Shown here: positions 33,969 to 41,762 of the stretch, piece by piece
Numbering within the stretch: position 1 is the stretch's first letter
Layout: each line of letters starts with the position of its first letter
Origin: Bdellovibrionales bacterium
Lineage (GTDB): Bacteria; Bdellovibrionota; UBA2428
Reading direction: 5' to 3'
NCBI GenBank assembly: GCA_018266335.1
Contig: JAFEAR010000090.1
Coordinates: 62,001-126,000, forward strand
Length of the DNA stretch: 64,000 nt
The notes under the pieces: generated by a model
Database searches by the model: none
The model's input: the letters and a program-made list of their open reading frames with translations, nothing else
Told to the model about the DNA's origin: nothing
Position numbers and translations under genes: made by a program

Positions 33969-35821
33969 CAACGTTGGTTTTTGGAGAGACCGCGCTTACG
34001 AACGCGCAGACTCTTGGGCGTGATTTCGAGCAATTCGTCCGCACCAATCCACTCGAGGGAACCCTCGATGGTCACGCGGCGAGGCGGCGTTAGAACGATC
34101 GCATCGTCTTTGTTAACGGTACGGAAGTTCGTCAGCTGCTTAGCTTTGCACGGGTTCACGTCGAGGTCGTTTTCCTTCGCGCACTCGCCAATCACCATTC
34201 CTTCGTACACGGGTTCGCCGTGACCAATGAACAAGATGCCACGCTCTTGCAGCGTTTCCAGCGCGTAAGCGTTCGAATCGCCCGCACGGTCTGCCACCAG
34301 CGCGCCCACCAAACGATGCGGAATTTCGCCGCGGAAGGGCTCGTAGCCGGCCGATTGGAAGTTCAGCAAACCTTCGCCGCGCGTTTCCGTCAGGAAGCGC
34401 GAGCGCAAACCAATGAGTCCGCGCGTAGGAATTTTAATTTCTAAGCGCACCCGGCCCGTACCGCGGTTCACAATGTTGTGGAGCAAACCTTTGCGCAGCT
34501 GGAACATTTGCGTAATGGCGCCTTGCGAACGCTCGGGAATGTCCAGGATGGCCATTTCCATGGGCTCGTAGCGAACGCCGCCTTCTTCCTTGAACAAAAT
34601 CTGCGGCTGACCCAGAGCAAATTCGTAACCTTCACGGCGCATGACTTCGGCCAAAATGGCAATCTGCAATTCACCGCGACCCATCAGCACGAAACGATCG
34701 GGACTGTCGGTGTCCTGAAAACGCAGCGCCATGTTGGTGAGGGTTTCCTTCATGAGGCGATCGCGGATTTTACGCGAAGTAACGTGCGCGCCTTCCTTAC
34801 CGGCGAAGGGCGAAGAGTTTACCAGCCACTCAACCTTTAGAGTGGGTTCATCAACCTTAATACGCGGAAGCGCCAAGGATACGGGGTCCCAACGCTGCGA
34901 AGCCGGTGTCGAAGGATCGGCCGCGCCAACCATGGTGTCACCCAGGTGCAGATCCTCAATGCCCGCCATGACGGCAATGTCGCCGCAGCTCACTTCGTCG
35001 GCGGCCACTTGCTTGAGACCATGGTAAGTGAACAAGTTTTGCACCTTGGCCACCTTCACGGTGGGCTTGCCGTTAGCATCTTCACCCACGACAGCCGCGT
35101 ACTCGCCTACTTTCAGACGACCCGAGGTAATACGACCCACGGCCAAACGGCCGAGGTAATCGGAGTAGCTCAAGTTAGCGATGAGCATTTGAAGTTTGCC
35201 GGCGGGATCCACGTTCGGAGGCGGCATGAACTCAATGATTTTATCGAAGAGGGGCACGAGATCTTTGGAATTTTCGCGATCCTCAAGATTGATAAAGGCT
35301 TTGCCCTCGCGAGCAATGGCGTAAACCACGGGGAAGTCGCACTGCTCGTCGGTCGCTTCTAAGTCGATGAACAAGTTGAAAACTTCGTTCAGAACTTCTT
35401 GCGGACGCGCGTCTTGGCGATCGATTTTGTTGATGACCACCATAACTTTGAGACCACGTTCCATGGCCTTACGGAGCACGAAACGCGTTTGCGGGAGGGG
35501 ACCTTCCGCAGCGTCGACGAGCAAGCAAGCACCGTCGACCATGGAGAGGATACGCTCCACTTCGCCACCGAAGTCGGCGTGGCCCGGCGTATCGACGATG
35601 TTGATTTTGTAATCTTTGTAGAGGACGGCCGTGTTCTTGGCCGCAATCGTGATGCCCCGTTCGCGTTCCAGGTCCATGGAGTCCATGGCCCGCTCGGCAA
35701 CGCTCTCGTTGGAACGGAAGGTTCCAGCCTGGCGCAACAGACCATCGACCAGGGTCGTTTTACCGTGGTCGACGTGGGCGATAATGGCAATGTTACGGAT
35801 TTTATCTACGCTAAACGACAT
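33968..35821 (-). CDS. typA: Ribosome-associated GTPase TypA/BipA
   Basis: 617 residues of the translation-factor superfamily. G1 [11 protein letters not shown]2 '[12 protein letters not shown]', G3 [11 protein letters not shown]4 [10 protein letters not shown]; the EF-G-like domains III and V and the BipA-specific C-terminal domain are present ('[17 protein letters not shown]' region is seen as '[20 protein letters not shown]'). It acts in 50S assembly and stress. Stop codon shared with the glycosyltransferase start. Confidence 0.97.
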   Translation of the reverse strand: MSFSVDKIRNIAIIAHVDHGKTTLVDGLLRQAGTFRSNESVAERAMDSMDLERERGITIAAKNTAVLYKDYKINIVDTPGHADFGGEVERILSMVDGACLLVDAAEGPLPQTRFVLRKAMERGLKVMVVINKIDRQDARPQEVLNEVFNLFIDLEATDEQCDFPVVYAIAREGKAFINLEDRENSKDLVPLFDKIIEFMPPPNVDPAGKLQMLIANLSYSDYLGRLAVGRITSGRLKVGEYAAVVGEDANGKPTVKVAKVQNLFTYHGLKQVAADEVSCGDIAVMAGIEDLHLGDTMVGAADPSTPASQRWDPVSLALPRIKVDEPTLKVEWLVNSSPFAGKEGAHVTSRKIRDRLMKETLTNMALRFQDTDSPDRFVLMGRGELQIAILAEVMRREGYEFALGQPQILFKEEGGVRYEPMEMAILDIPERSQGAITQMFQLRKGLLHNIVNRGTGRVRLEIKIPTRGLIGLRSRFLTETRGEGLLNFQSAGYEPFRGEIPHRLVGALVADRAGDSNAYALETLQERGILFIGHGEPVYEGMVIGECAKENDLDVNPCKAKQLTNFRTVNKDDAIVLTPPRRVTIEGSLEWIGADELLEITPKSLRVRKRGLSKNQR

Positions 35822-35847
35822 TGTGAGGGGCTTGTATCACGATCGCC

Positions 35848-36294
35848 TCACAGATACCAGGTGCGTTTCTCGCCTTTGTCCTCTTTCGCACAGAGGGAAT
35901 AAGCATTGATAAATTCAACGAATTTATCCACGGCTTGGTAGTTCGAAAGGGCCGTATCAAAGGCACAGCCAAACTGCCAGTAACGGGTGCTGTTCTCTTC
36001 GGTCTCCATAACGCGTTTTACGATGATTCGGCACGGAAGGTAGGTCGAATTGGAGAAGTAAAAACGAAAGTCGAGCTCTTCGTCCAACGCGAAGGCGCCT
36101 TCGGAGTAGGGCATCCGGAAACTGCAACCGGATTTAGAGATGTCCAGCACCTCTACGCTCTTGAGACCGAGCTTTTCGATGTAGGTGTAAGAACCCAGAA
36201 TGCGATTAAAGAGCACCCGCTCATACTCACGCTTGAGTTTTTCCTGCTTATCGCGACGTGCTTCCGAAATCTGAACGAGTTTTCCCTGGGACAT
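35848..36294 (-). CDS. PilZ-domain-like protein
   Basis: 148 residues. '[17 protein letters not shown]' matches the DxSxxG segment of PilZ domains. The first 40 residues are Lys/Arg-rich ([19 protein letters not shown]), providing Arg candidates but no clean RxxxR. A strand-rich core ends with [14 protein letters not shown]. The Shine-Dalgarno GGAGGG lies inside an eight-base-pair hairpin directly upstream (36301-36327), which suggests translational control. Confidence 0.7.
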   Translation of the reverse strand: MSQGKLVQISEARRDKQEKLKREYERVLFNRILGSYTYIEKLGLKSVEVLDISKSGCSFRMPYSEGAFALDEELDFRFYFSNSTYLPCRIIVKRVMETEENSTRYWQFGCAFDTALSNYQAVDKFVEFINAYSLCAKEDKGEKRTWYL

Positions 36295-36300
36295 GTCTTA

Positions 36301-36327
36301 CCCTCCGATAGATAACTCTTCGGAGGG
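36301..36327 (-). promoter_or_regulatory. Hairpin sequestering the Shine-Dalgarno of the PilZ gene
   Basis: On the minus strand TCGGAGGG (3' arm, carrying GGAGGG) pairs perfectly with CCCTCCGA (5' arm) over eight base pairs with an 11-nt loop. The ATG at 36294 begins six bases after the stem. In the closed form ribosome access would be blocked. No U-run follows, so it is not a normal terminator for the upstream esterase gene, although a read-through role is possible. Confidence 0.6.
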
Positions 36328-36352
36328 AGTCGGGGAAAACCTGAGTTCTCAG

Positions 36353-37261
36353 TTAACCGTTCGGCGCCAATTTCTTGGCTAAAAAACGCAGAGCGTGAAT
36401 ACTCGTCGTACGGAAGATGTAATGGTCCGCGCCGGGAAAAACTTGGGACTCGAAGGGGACTTTGTGGTCCCTGAGAATCTTCGAGAACGAGGCATAGCCC
36501 TCTTGAAAACCAAAATCATCCCGGTCGCCAACATCGAAGTAAATATCCGGAAAATAAGGGACTTTATTGTTTTGAACTAGCCATTCGGGGCTACTTTCGT
36601 CGCAAACGGCCGAATTCGGAAACACCACGCGGGCCCAGCGCAGTAGCCACATGCCCTTATCTACCCCAACGGGGTGACGGCCAAAGTAGGCTTCCCAAAG
36701 AGAATCCGGCGCATGGGCATTGTATTCCAGAATGGCCGGAGAACTCGCGGTTACTACCGAGAAAAGCTCGGGATGCCGGAAAGCCGTTTTGAGAGCCCCA
36801 AATCCACCCATAGAAACCCCTGCCACCGCGCGACACTTGCGTTCACTACAGAGGCCCAATTGTTTTTGCATGAGAGGCATGAACTCGTTAACGAACCAGG
36901 TCTCGTAGGAGAAGGGACCAAAAGCCACGTTGCCTACGTCACTAAAGTAGCTCGCTACGGCGGTATCAAAAGAAATGAAAGTCATGGCCGGAAAATGAGG
37001 ATTCTCGGCCTTTAGCTTGGCGAGGTTTGCAGAAAAACCCTCGAACTCCCAGCTCGTGGAGTTTCCGCCCATGCCGTGCATGAAGTACACGACGGGTTCC
37101 GTCTTGGTGAGTGGAATTTCGGGCCGGCTACGCTCTACGCAAAAACCGACTTGCCGGGTTGTGGATTGAGAATAATACTTGCCGCAAACGGCGGTGGCCT
37201 GAGCCACTCCACTCAAGGAGAGTGCAAACAGCCCGCCCGCTAACCATGCTAATGTCTTCAT
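36353..37261 (-). CDS. Secreted esterase (esterase D/antigen 85 type alpha/beta hydrolase)
   Basis: About 302 residues starting MKTLAWLAGGLF with a signal peptide ending VAQA. Blocks: 'VVYFMHGMGGNSTSWEFEG' (oxyanion region), the nucleophile elbow GVSMGGFGA, the likely acid near 'DVGDRDDFGF' and the catalytic His in 'FPGADHYIF'. Start at 37261 chosen because it begins the signal peptide; the frame up to 37363 overlaps the upstream gene. Substrate unknown. Confidence 0.88.
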   Translation of the reverse strand: MKTLAWLAGGLFALSLSGVAQATAVCGKYYSQSTTRQVGFCVERSRPEIPLTKTEPVVYFMHGMGGNSTSWEFEGFSANLAKLKAENPHFPAMTFISFDTAVASYFSDVGNVAFGPFSYETWFVNEFMPLMQKQLGLCSERKCRAVAGVSMGGFGALKTAFRHPELFSVVTASSPAILEYNAHAPDSLWEAYFGRHPVGVDKGMWLLRWARVVFPNSAVCDESSPEWLVQNNKVPYFPDIYFDVGDRDDFGFQEGYASFSKILRDHKVPFESQVFPGADHYIFRTTSIHALRFLAKKLAPNG

Positions 37262-37289
37262 AATAGTTCCCCTCTTTTTTGCACCGACT

Positions 37290-38348
37290 TCAAAGTCCAA
37301 GTGCCCTAAAAGTCCCCGAGGTATCTTGCAGCTCTCGCGTGGCCGAGCCCTGACACTCATCACCCACGAAATCTAAAGATCCTGGTTCACCCTGCCCAAA
37401 CATCACCAAACTTCCGAACATGTGTCCACCCACCCGGTCGCTCACCACCCAACGGGCACCTGAACTAGCGAAAGGGTCTTCGGCTCCTTCCACGAGCAAG
37501 CCCTTGAGGGCTCGGCGCATGGACTTCTGAAAGCTCATGATTTCGGCGGGTTCTACAAGGGCTTCTCGGTTGATGTGGGCCAGAGTTTCGAGCTGATAGG
37601 TGCCTTCGCTCTCAAAAAGCGCGCCAATCAAAAGGTAAAGCTTGCCGGCGTGCCGGAAGGGCAAACCAAAAACGGTGCCCTCCGGGAAGCCTTCTTCAAA
37701 GTGAGGCTTATTGGCGAGCGTAAGGGACAGCGAAACACCGCCCCGGAAATCGGCCGCCACCATTTCGTAAACCGGGTTGGCCACCATAAGGGCATTGGCC
37801 TCGAATTTACCGTAAGCATTTTGAAAGGCCGTGATTCCGGCTGCCCACACCACACGGCGAGCGAGCAGAGAACCCGCGGGAGTTTCGAGCTGCCAACCAT
37901 CCACCGACGTGTCCGTGGACCGAGTTAGGCGACTAACGGGGCTCGAAAGCTTGAGCGTGCAGGCTTCGGGGGTGGGCAGAGTGGACTGCAACACTGGTTT
38001 CATGGCCTTACCAAAGTAAAGGTCCCATTGCGGCAGCCGAGCAGCCCAATCTTTTTGCGTCCAATCTACTTCGGCGGGCGAAACCCATTGGCGCTCCCAA
38101 CGGATTTTTGCTTCGCCCAGCTTAGGACCACAACGCAAACCAAAGGGAGCTTCGCTGTTGGCCGGCACCAAGTGCAAGCCCGACAGGGCACGCCCACCTG
38201 TGCGATCGCTCGCTTCCAAAATAAGGATCGATGCTTCGGGATTCTGCGCGCTGACCAAAGCAGCCTGCGCCAGCCCCGCGGGGCCAGAGCCCGCCACCAC
38301 AACATCCCATACGGTAGGTTCAGTTACAGTTGCGGTCTTTTTACTCAT
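37290..38348 (-). CDS. FAD-dependent oxidoreductase, amine-oxidase-like
   Basis: 352 residues. A Rossmann dinucleotide motif 'VVVAGSGPAGLAQAALV' followed by 'LILEASDRTGGRALSG' gives FAD binding of the amine oxidase/phytoene dehydrogenase style. The C-terminal FAD segment is 'GSLDFVGDECQGSATRELQD'. The protein is shorter than typical amine oxidases (about 450). It overlaps the GYF-domain gene by 4 bp (ATGA), so it is downstream of it in the same transcript. Substrate unknown. Confidence 0.75.
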   Translation of the reverse strand: MSKKTATVTEPTVWDVVVAGSGPAGLAQAALVSAQNPEASILILEASDRTGGRALSGLHLVPANSEAPFGLRCGPKLGEAKIRWERQWVSPAEVDWTQKDWAARLPQWDLYFGKAMKPVLQSTLPTPEACTLKLSSPVSRLTRSTDTSVDGWQLETPAGSLLARRVVWAAGITAFQNAYGKFEANALMVANPVYEMVAADFRGGVSLSLTLANKPHFEEGFPEGTVFGLPFRHAGKLYLLIGALFESEGTYQLETLAHINREALVEPAEIMSFQKSMRRALKGLLVEGAEDPFASSGARWVVSDRVGGHMFGSLVMFGQGEPGSLDFVGDECQGSATRELQDTSGTFRALGL

Positions 38349-39793
38349 TTAGTCTCCAACAGCTGACGTTTAACGACTTCGGGATCGAGTTTAAGGGGGC
38401 CTACGGCCGTTTGGCCCAGAATGCGCACTTCGCCCTCTACAGAGGACTGCAACGAAGACAGCTCGGTCCAAAGTTGACCCAGGTTTTTCTTCTTCGCCGA
38501 CTGCAGCGCCTTAGCTCCGCCCTTCGAATAAATATCGAGGGCCTCCTGCATCTTGAGCGATTCGAACATGAGATTGTAAATTTTGCTTTCGACATCGCCG
38601 TAGAACATGGGGCCCGACATCACGCCGCGCTGCTCGTCGAGCGCCTTGAGCAAAGTCGCTCTCCAGGGTTGCGAACCGCGTTGCCATTCTTTCAAACCAC
38701 GGGGGCCCATGGTGGCACTGCGACCGTAAAGTTTAAGCTGTTCAATAGCACCGGCCACTTCGCGCAGTTTGGTTTCGATTACGCCGCGTTCTTTTTCGGC
38801 GAGCGAGCTGCGCTCTTTCTGTAGGGCAAGTTGAATTTCGTTTACTTTTTCGGGCGTGGGCCAGGTGCCCACTTCGAAGTTCACTTCGCCCAGGAAGCCT
38901 TCGTGCGAGGCAAGCATCACGTGGTATCGGCCGGGCGGCAGTTCGGCACCCTCAATGTTGAGGGGCCCCACCGAGAAGTAACCGTCGATGACCTCCACGT
39001 TGAGACGCCAAATTTTTCCGACGGGCATGAGGTTGCGCTCATTGTCGGGATAAATGGCCACGCGCAGGGAGTTCGAGCGAATAAGCGGCGACAGCACACC
39101 CATGATGACCGGGTGCGAGTCGGCCAGCACGCGATTCGCAATGCGGAAGGGCGGGCCTTTGGGGTCCTGATTTTTGCGGAAATCGGCTAGTTCGCTCCAA
39201 TCGAAGGTCTTGGTAGCGGGGCGCGTGGCTTCGAGCGTGGACTGACCCGTGGCCGGCGTTTGGGTGGCCGAGGGCGCCAGGGCCGGATTCGCGAGCTTCG
39301 CGGTGGGCTTAGTTTCGTTCGGCGTGGGCGTAGAAGCCATGTCGAGGTACTTCGAAATGCCCGCAATAATCACTACGGCACCGAGCAAGGTGTACAAAAC
39401 GCCGCGACGAATGGCCGGCTTCTTAGCCGGTGCGGCAGCGGGTGCAGCCTCGGACTTAGGCACCTGCGCCGTAGGTTCGGATTTTTGGGTCGCCTTCTTG
39501 GTCGAAGCGGCTACCCCGATGGTTTCTTTTTGCTGGGCCGGAGCCGATTTTTCAGCCGAGGGGGTAAAGGTAGCGGCCGGGGTAACGGGCGCAGCGGGGG
39601 CCGGCGCGGCAGGCGGTGCCAGCACGGGAATTTCGTCCACGAGGGCCCAATCGCTCATACCTTCGGTAAAGAGGTACGCGGAATTATCCAGCTCTTTATT
39701 CTTAAGCTTGGCGTGAACATCGGCCTCGGAAAAAGGGCCCATCTCTTTATCTTTGTAATATACGAACCACTGGCGGTTAGGATCGGGTGTCAT
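38345..39793 (-). CDS. GYF_2-domain membrane protein
   Basis: 482 residues. Residues 1-58 form a GYF_2 domain ('WFVYYKDKEMGPFSEADVH', 'DNSAYLFTEGMSDWALVDE'). A Pro/Ala/Lys-rich cytoplasmic linker (60-128), one TM helix (about 130-150, RRGVLYTLLGAVVIIAGI) and a 330-residue extracytoplasmic part with a strand-rich region and a coiled-coil-like helical region follow. GYF_2 domains bind Pro-rich or other peptides. No enzyme domain visible. The ATG is 86 bp from the tRNA-Ser 5' end. Confidence 0.75.
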   Translation of the reverse strand: MTPDPNRQWFVYYKDKEMGPFSEADVHAKLKNKELDNSAYLFTEGMSDWALVDEIPVLAPPAAPAPAAPVTPAATFTPSAEKSAPAQQKETIGVAASTKKATQKSEPTAQVPKSEAAPAAAPAKKPAIRRGVLYTLLGAVVIIAGISKYLDMASTPTPNETKPTAKLANPALAPSATQTPATGQSTLEATRPATKTFDWSELADFRKNQDPKGPPFRIANRVLADSHPVIMGVLSPLIRSNSLRVAIYPDNERNLMPVGKIWRLNVEVIDGYFSVGPLNIEGAELPPGRYHVMLASHEGFLGEVNFEVGTWPTPEKVNEIQLALQKERSSLAEKERGVIETKLREVAGAIEQLKLYGRSATMGPRGLKEWQRGSQPWRATLLKALDEQRGVMSGPMFYGDVESKIYNLMFESLKMQEALDIYSKGGAKALQSAKKKNLGQLWTELSSLQSSVEGEVRILGQTAVGPLKLDPEVVKRQLLETK

Positions 39794-39811
39794 AATTCGA
39801 GTGAGTATAGC

Positions 39812-41518
39812 CTAGCTCGGGGGCTTTGCAGAGGGCCCGGAATCATGTAGGTTGAGCGGAATTTCGAATCGCCTGCACGGAGAAGTAGGATAATTGGTAA
39901 TCCAGCAGATTCGAAATCTGCCGCCTTCACGGGCTTGCGAGTTCGAGTCTCGCCTTCTCCGCCAATTCGAATCTTGCTTCATCAGAGCAAGAGTTCGAAG
40001 AGGCTTTACGATTTCATATTCAACGGTTACCCCATTCAAAACGCGGTTCGATAGTAGCTTGTCCAGTAGGAGCTTGCGCTCTTGGGGTGATCTGCGATTC
40101 CACAATGATTCTGCGTTGGTAGCCAGTTCGATAATAGATTCGACCGTCTCGCTTGCGGCAGCGCCGATCGCGAGCTGGGCGTGCTTCATAAGGCCCGCGT
40201 ATTCCAGCTGCTCTTCTTGCAAGCGCTTGCGCTGCCGGTTGTAGGTATCGCGATCGATCTCGCCGGCGTCGTAGCGATCGTAGGCGCGGTCCTCGCGCTC
40301 CTTCGCACCGACGAGCGCAGCCTCATAGCGGTCGAGGTCGTCTTTCACCGCCCGTCGCATCGACACCAATGTTTCGTTCACGGCGCGTATGAGCTCGTCA
40401 CGGAAATCCTCTCGGATCGAGATCTGCCCAACTGCGCCACCGAACTGTTCCATCATCGAATCTTCCGAGAGACTGCGCAGCGTCTTGTGGACGTACTTCC
40501 CGTTGGAGCAGTGATAATACTTGTACGTCTTCACCTCGCCCGTGGACTTGATCTTCTTCGTCTTCGGATCAAAGGTCACGTCACAGCCGCATGCCGGGTC
40601 GGCGCACTCGATCCAGCCATGGCCAAAGAGCGCATCGGGATTCTTACGGCAGGGGATTTTGATACCGAAAGTTTCCTGCACGCGCTGGAAAGTCTTCGCC
40701 GGAATGATGCGCTCGTGCTTTCCGGGGTACTCGACACCATCCCAAATAAAACGGCCGTCGTAGAACACGTTTTTCAATCGACGTTCAATCGAGCCGATGT
40801 GATATTTCTTGATCTGGCCGGACGGAACGAGCCCCTCGGCGATAATGCGCTTTCTCACGTCACGCAACGAAGGCGTGGGGCGCTCCGCGCGCATATCAAA
40901 CTCGCGCTGCACCAGCCGCACAATGGCCGCGCTGGGGTCGGGGACAATGATAGCGCCGCGGCGACGTTCAAATCCCTTTTCGGACTTCAGCTTTTCGTTG
41001 ATGTACCCGCGTGGCGGCGTACAGCCCGGGAACCATCCCATCTCGGCTTTCGCCTGCGTCGACCTGCGGACCTTGGTGCTGAGATCGCGGCTGTAGTTCT
41101 TGTTGATCGCGGCTTGAATATCGCGATTGAAAAACTCGGAGTCGGGGCTGCCACGGTGAAGAATCTTTCCGTCGATGACGTAATGAAGAACGATGCGACC
41201 TTCGCGAGCGAGCTTCTCGTTTTTCTCGGCATCCGTCAGATTGCGCGCTTCGCGATCGTACTTATGAAAAACGACGTGCTGGATGTCTTTTTTGAGAGCC
41301 TTATCGAGCACCTCGCCGTACTTTTTGCGGAGCTCAAAGTCGCGGGCAGTCTCAACGATGGGCACGACCTCAACGAGCTCGAGTCCTAACCGCTTGCAGT
41401 ATTCAACACAGTCGCGCTCTTGGGTGACGCGCGACGTGTTGCCTTCCTGCCCAAGGCTGCTGACCCGTAACGGCGCAATGGCCTTGTTGTTTCGTCCCAT
41501 CCATTCCGTAGCACCCAT
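39812..41518 (-). CDS. Large serine recombinase (integrase) of the element
   Basis: 568 residues as an open frame. N-terminal resolvase domain with the catalytic Ser in 'IAPLRVSSLGQEGNTSR', then a Recombinase domain ('RRSTQAKAEMGWFPGCTPPR', 'IGSIERRLKNVFYDGRFI'), a zinc ribbon (CADPACGCDVTF ... YYHCSNGKYVH) and a coiled coil. The last ~50 residues (WRRRRDSNSQAREGG...) are the antisense translation of the tRNA-Ser gene and flanking host DNA, so the C-terminus is created by integration and changes on excision. ATG 41518 has GGAGGA upstream. Confidence 0.92.
   Translation of the reverse strand: MGATEWMGRNNKAIAPLRVSSLGQEGNTSRVTQERDCVEYCKRLGLELVEVVPIVETARDFELRKKYGEVLDKALKKDIQHVVFHKYDREARNLTDAEKNEKLAREGRIVLHYVIDGKILHRGSPDSEFFNRDIQAAINKNYSRDLSTKVRRSTQAKAEMGWFPGCTPPRGYINEKLKSEKGFERRRGAIIVPDPSAAIVRLVQREFDMRAERPTPSLRDVRKRIIAEGLVPSGQIKKYHIGSIERRLKNVFYDGRFIWDGVEYPGKHERIIPAKTFQRVQETFGIKIPCRKNPDALFGHGWIECADPACGCDVTFDPKTKKIKSTGEVKTYKYYHCSNGKYVHKTLRSLSEDSMMEQFGGAVGQISIREDFRDELIRAVNETLVSMRRAVKDDLDRYEAALVGAKEREDRAYDRYDAGEIDRDTYNRQRKRLQEEQLEYAGLMKHAQLAIGAAASETVESIIELATNAESLWNRRSPQERKLLLDKLLSNRVLNGVTVEYEIVKPLRTLALMKQDSNWRRRRDSNSQAREGGRFRICWITNYPTSPCRRFEIPLNLHDSGPSAKPPS
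39879..39961 (+). tRNA. tRNA-Ser(CGA)
   Basis: Acceptor GGAGAAG (39879-39885) pairs CTTCTCC (39954-39960); discriminator G 39961, then encoded CCA (39962-39964). D-stem GGAT/ATCC, anticodon stem GCAGA/TCTGC with loop TTCGAAA giving anticodon CGA, a 15-nt class II variable arm (GCC/GGC stem), and T-stem GCGAG/CTCGC with TTCGAGT loop. The 3' end abuts the mobile element, whose recombinase gene runs antisense through this gene. Confidence 0.95.
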
Positions 41519-41591
41519 AAGTCCTCCGCTTTGTAAGAGATTTTGACTCGCAACGCCATAAACATCGGGTTCGATAGCGTCTCGCTGTCCC

Positions 41592-41762
41592 CTACCAGTC
41601 GATCAACCCCTTCGCCCGGTCTTCGTTGCGCCACCGGAGGAGCAACTTGATGGCCTCTATAGCCTGCTGCACCTCATCACGCGTGTATTGGGACCTTGGC
41701 TGAGGATCGCTCTGCAAGGGCTGTACTTCTTCGTATTCACGGTCATTTTCATGCGGTCCCAC
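41592..41762 (-). CDS. Small ORF between primase and recombinase
   Basis: 56 codons from GTG 41762, overlapping the 3' end of the primase gene by 14 bp in another frame. The product is acidic then helical ('DEVQQAIEAIKLLLRWRNED') and ends KGLIDW. Reasonable amino-acid composition and tight placement between two same-strand genes support coding, but there is no clear Shine-Dalgarno and no family. Confidence 0.45.
   Translation of the reverse strand: MGPHENDREYEEVQPLQSDPQPRSQYTRDEVQQAIEAIKLLLRWRNEDRAKGLIDW

Noticed and set aside
40181..41389. 402-codon plus-strand ORF opposite the serine recombinase
   Set aside because: The recombinase on the other strand has clear domains; this frame has none.
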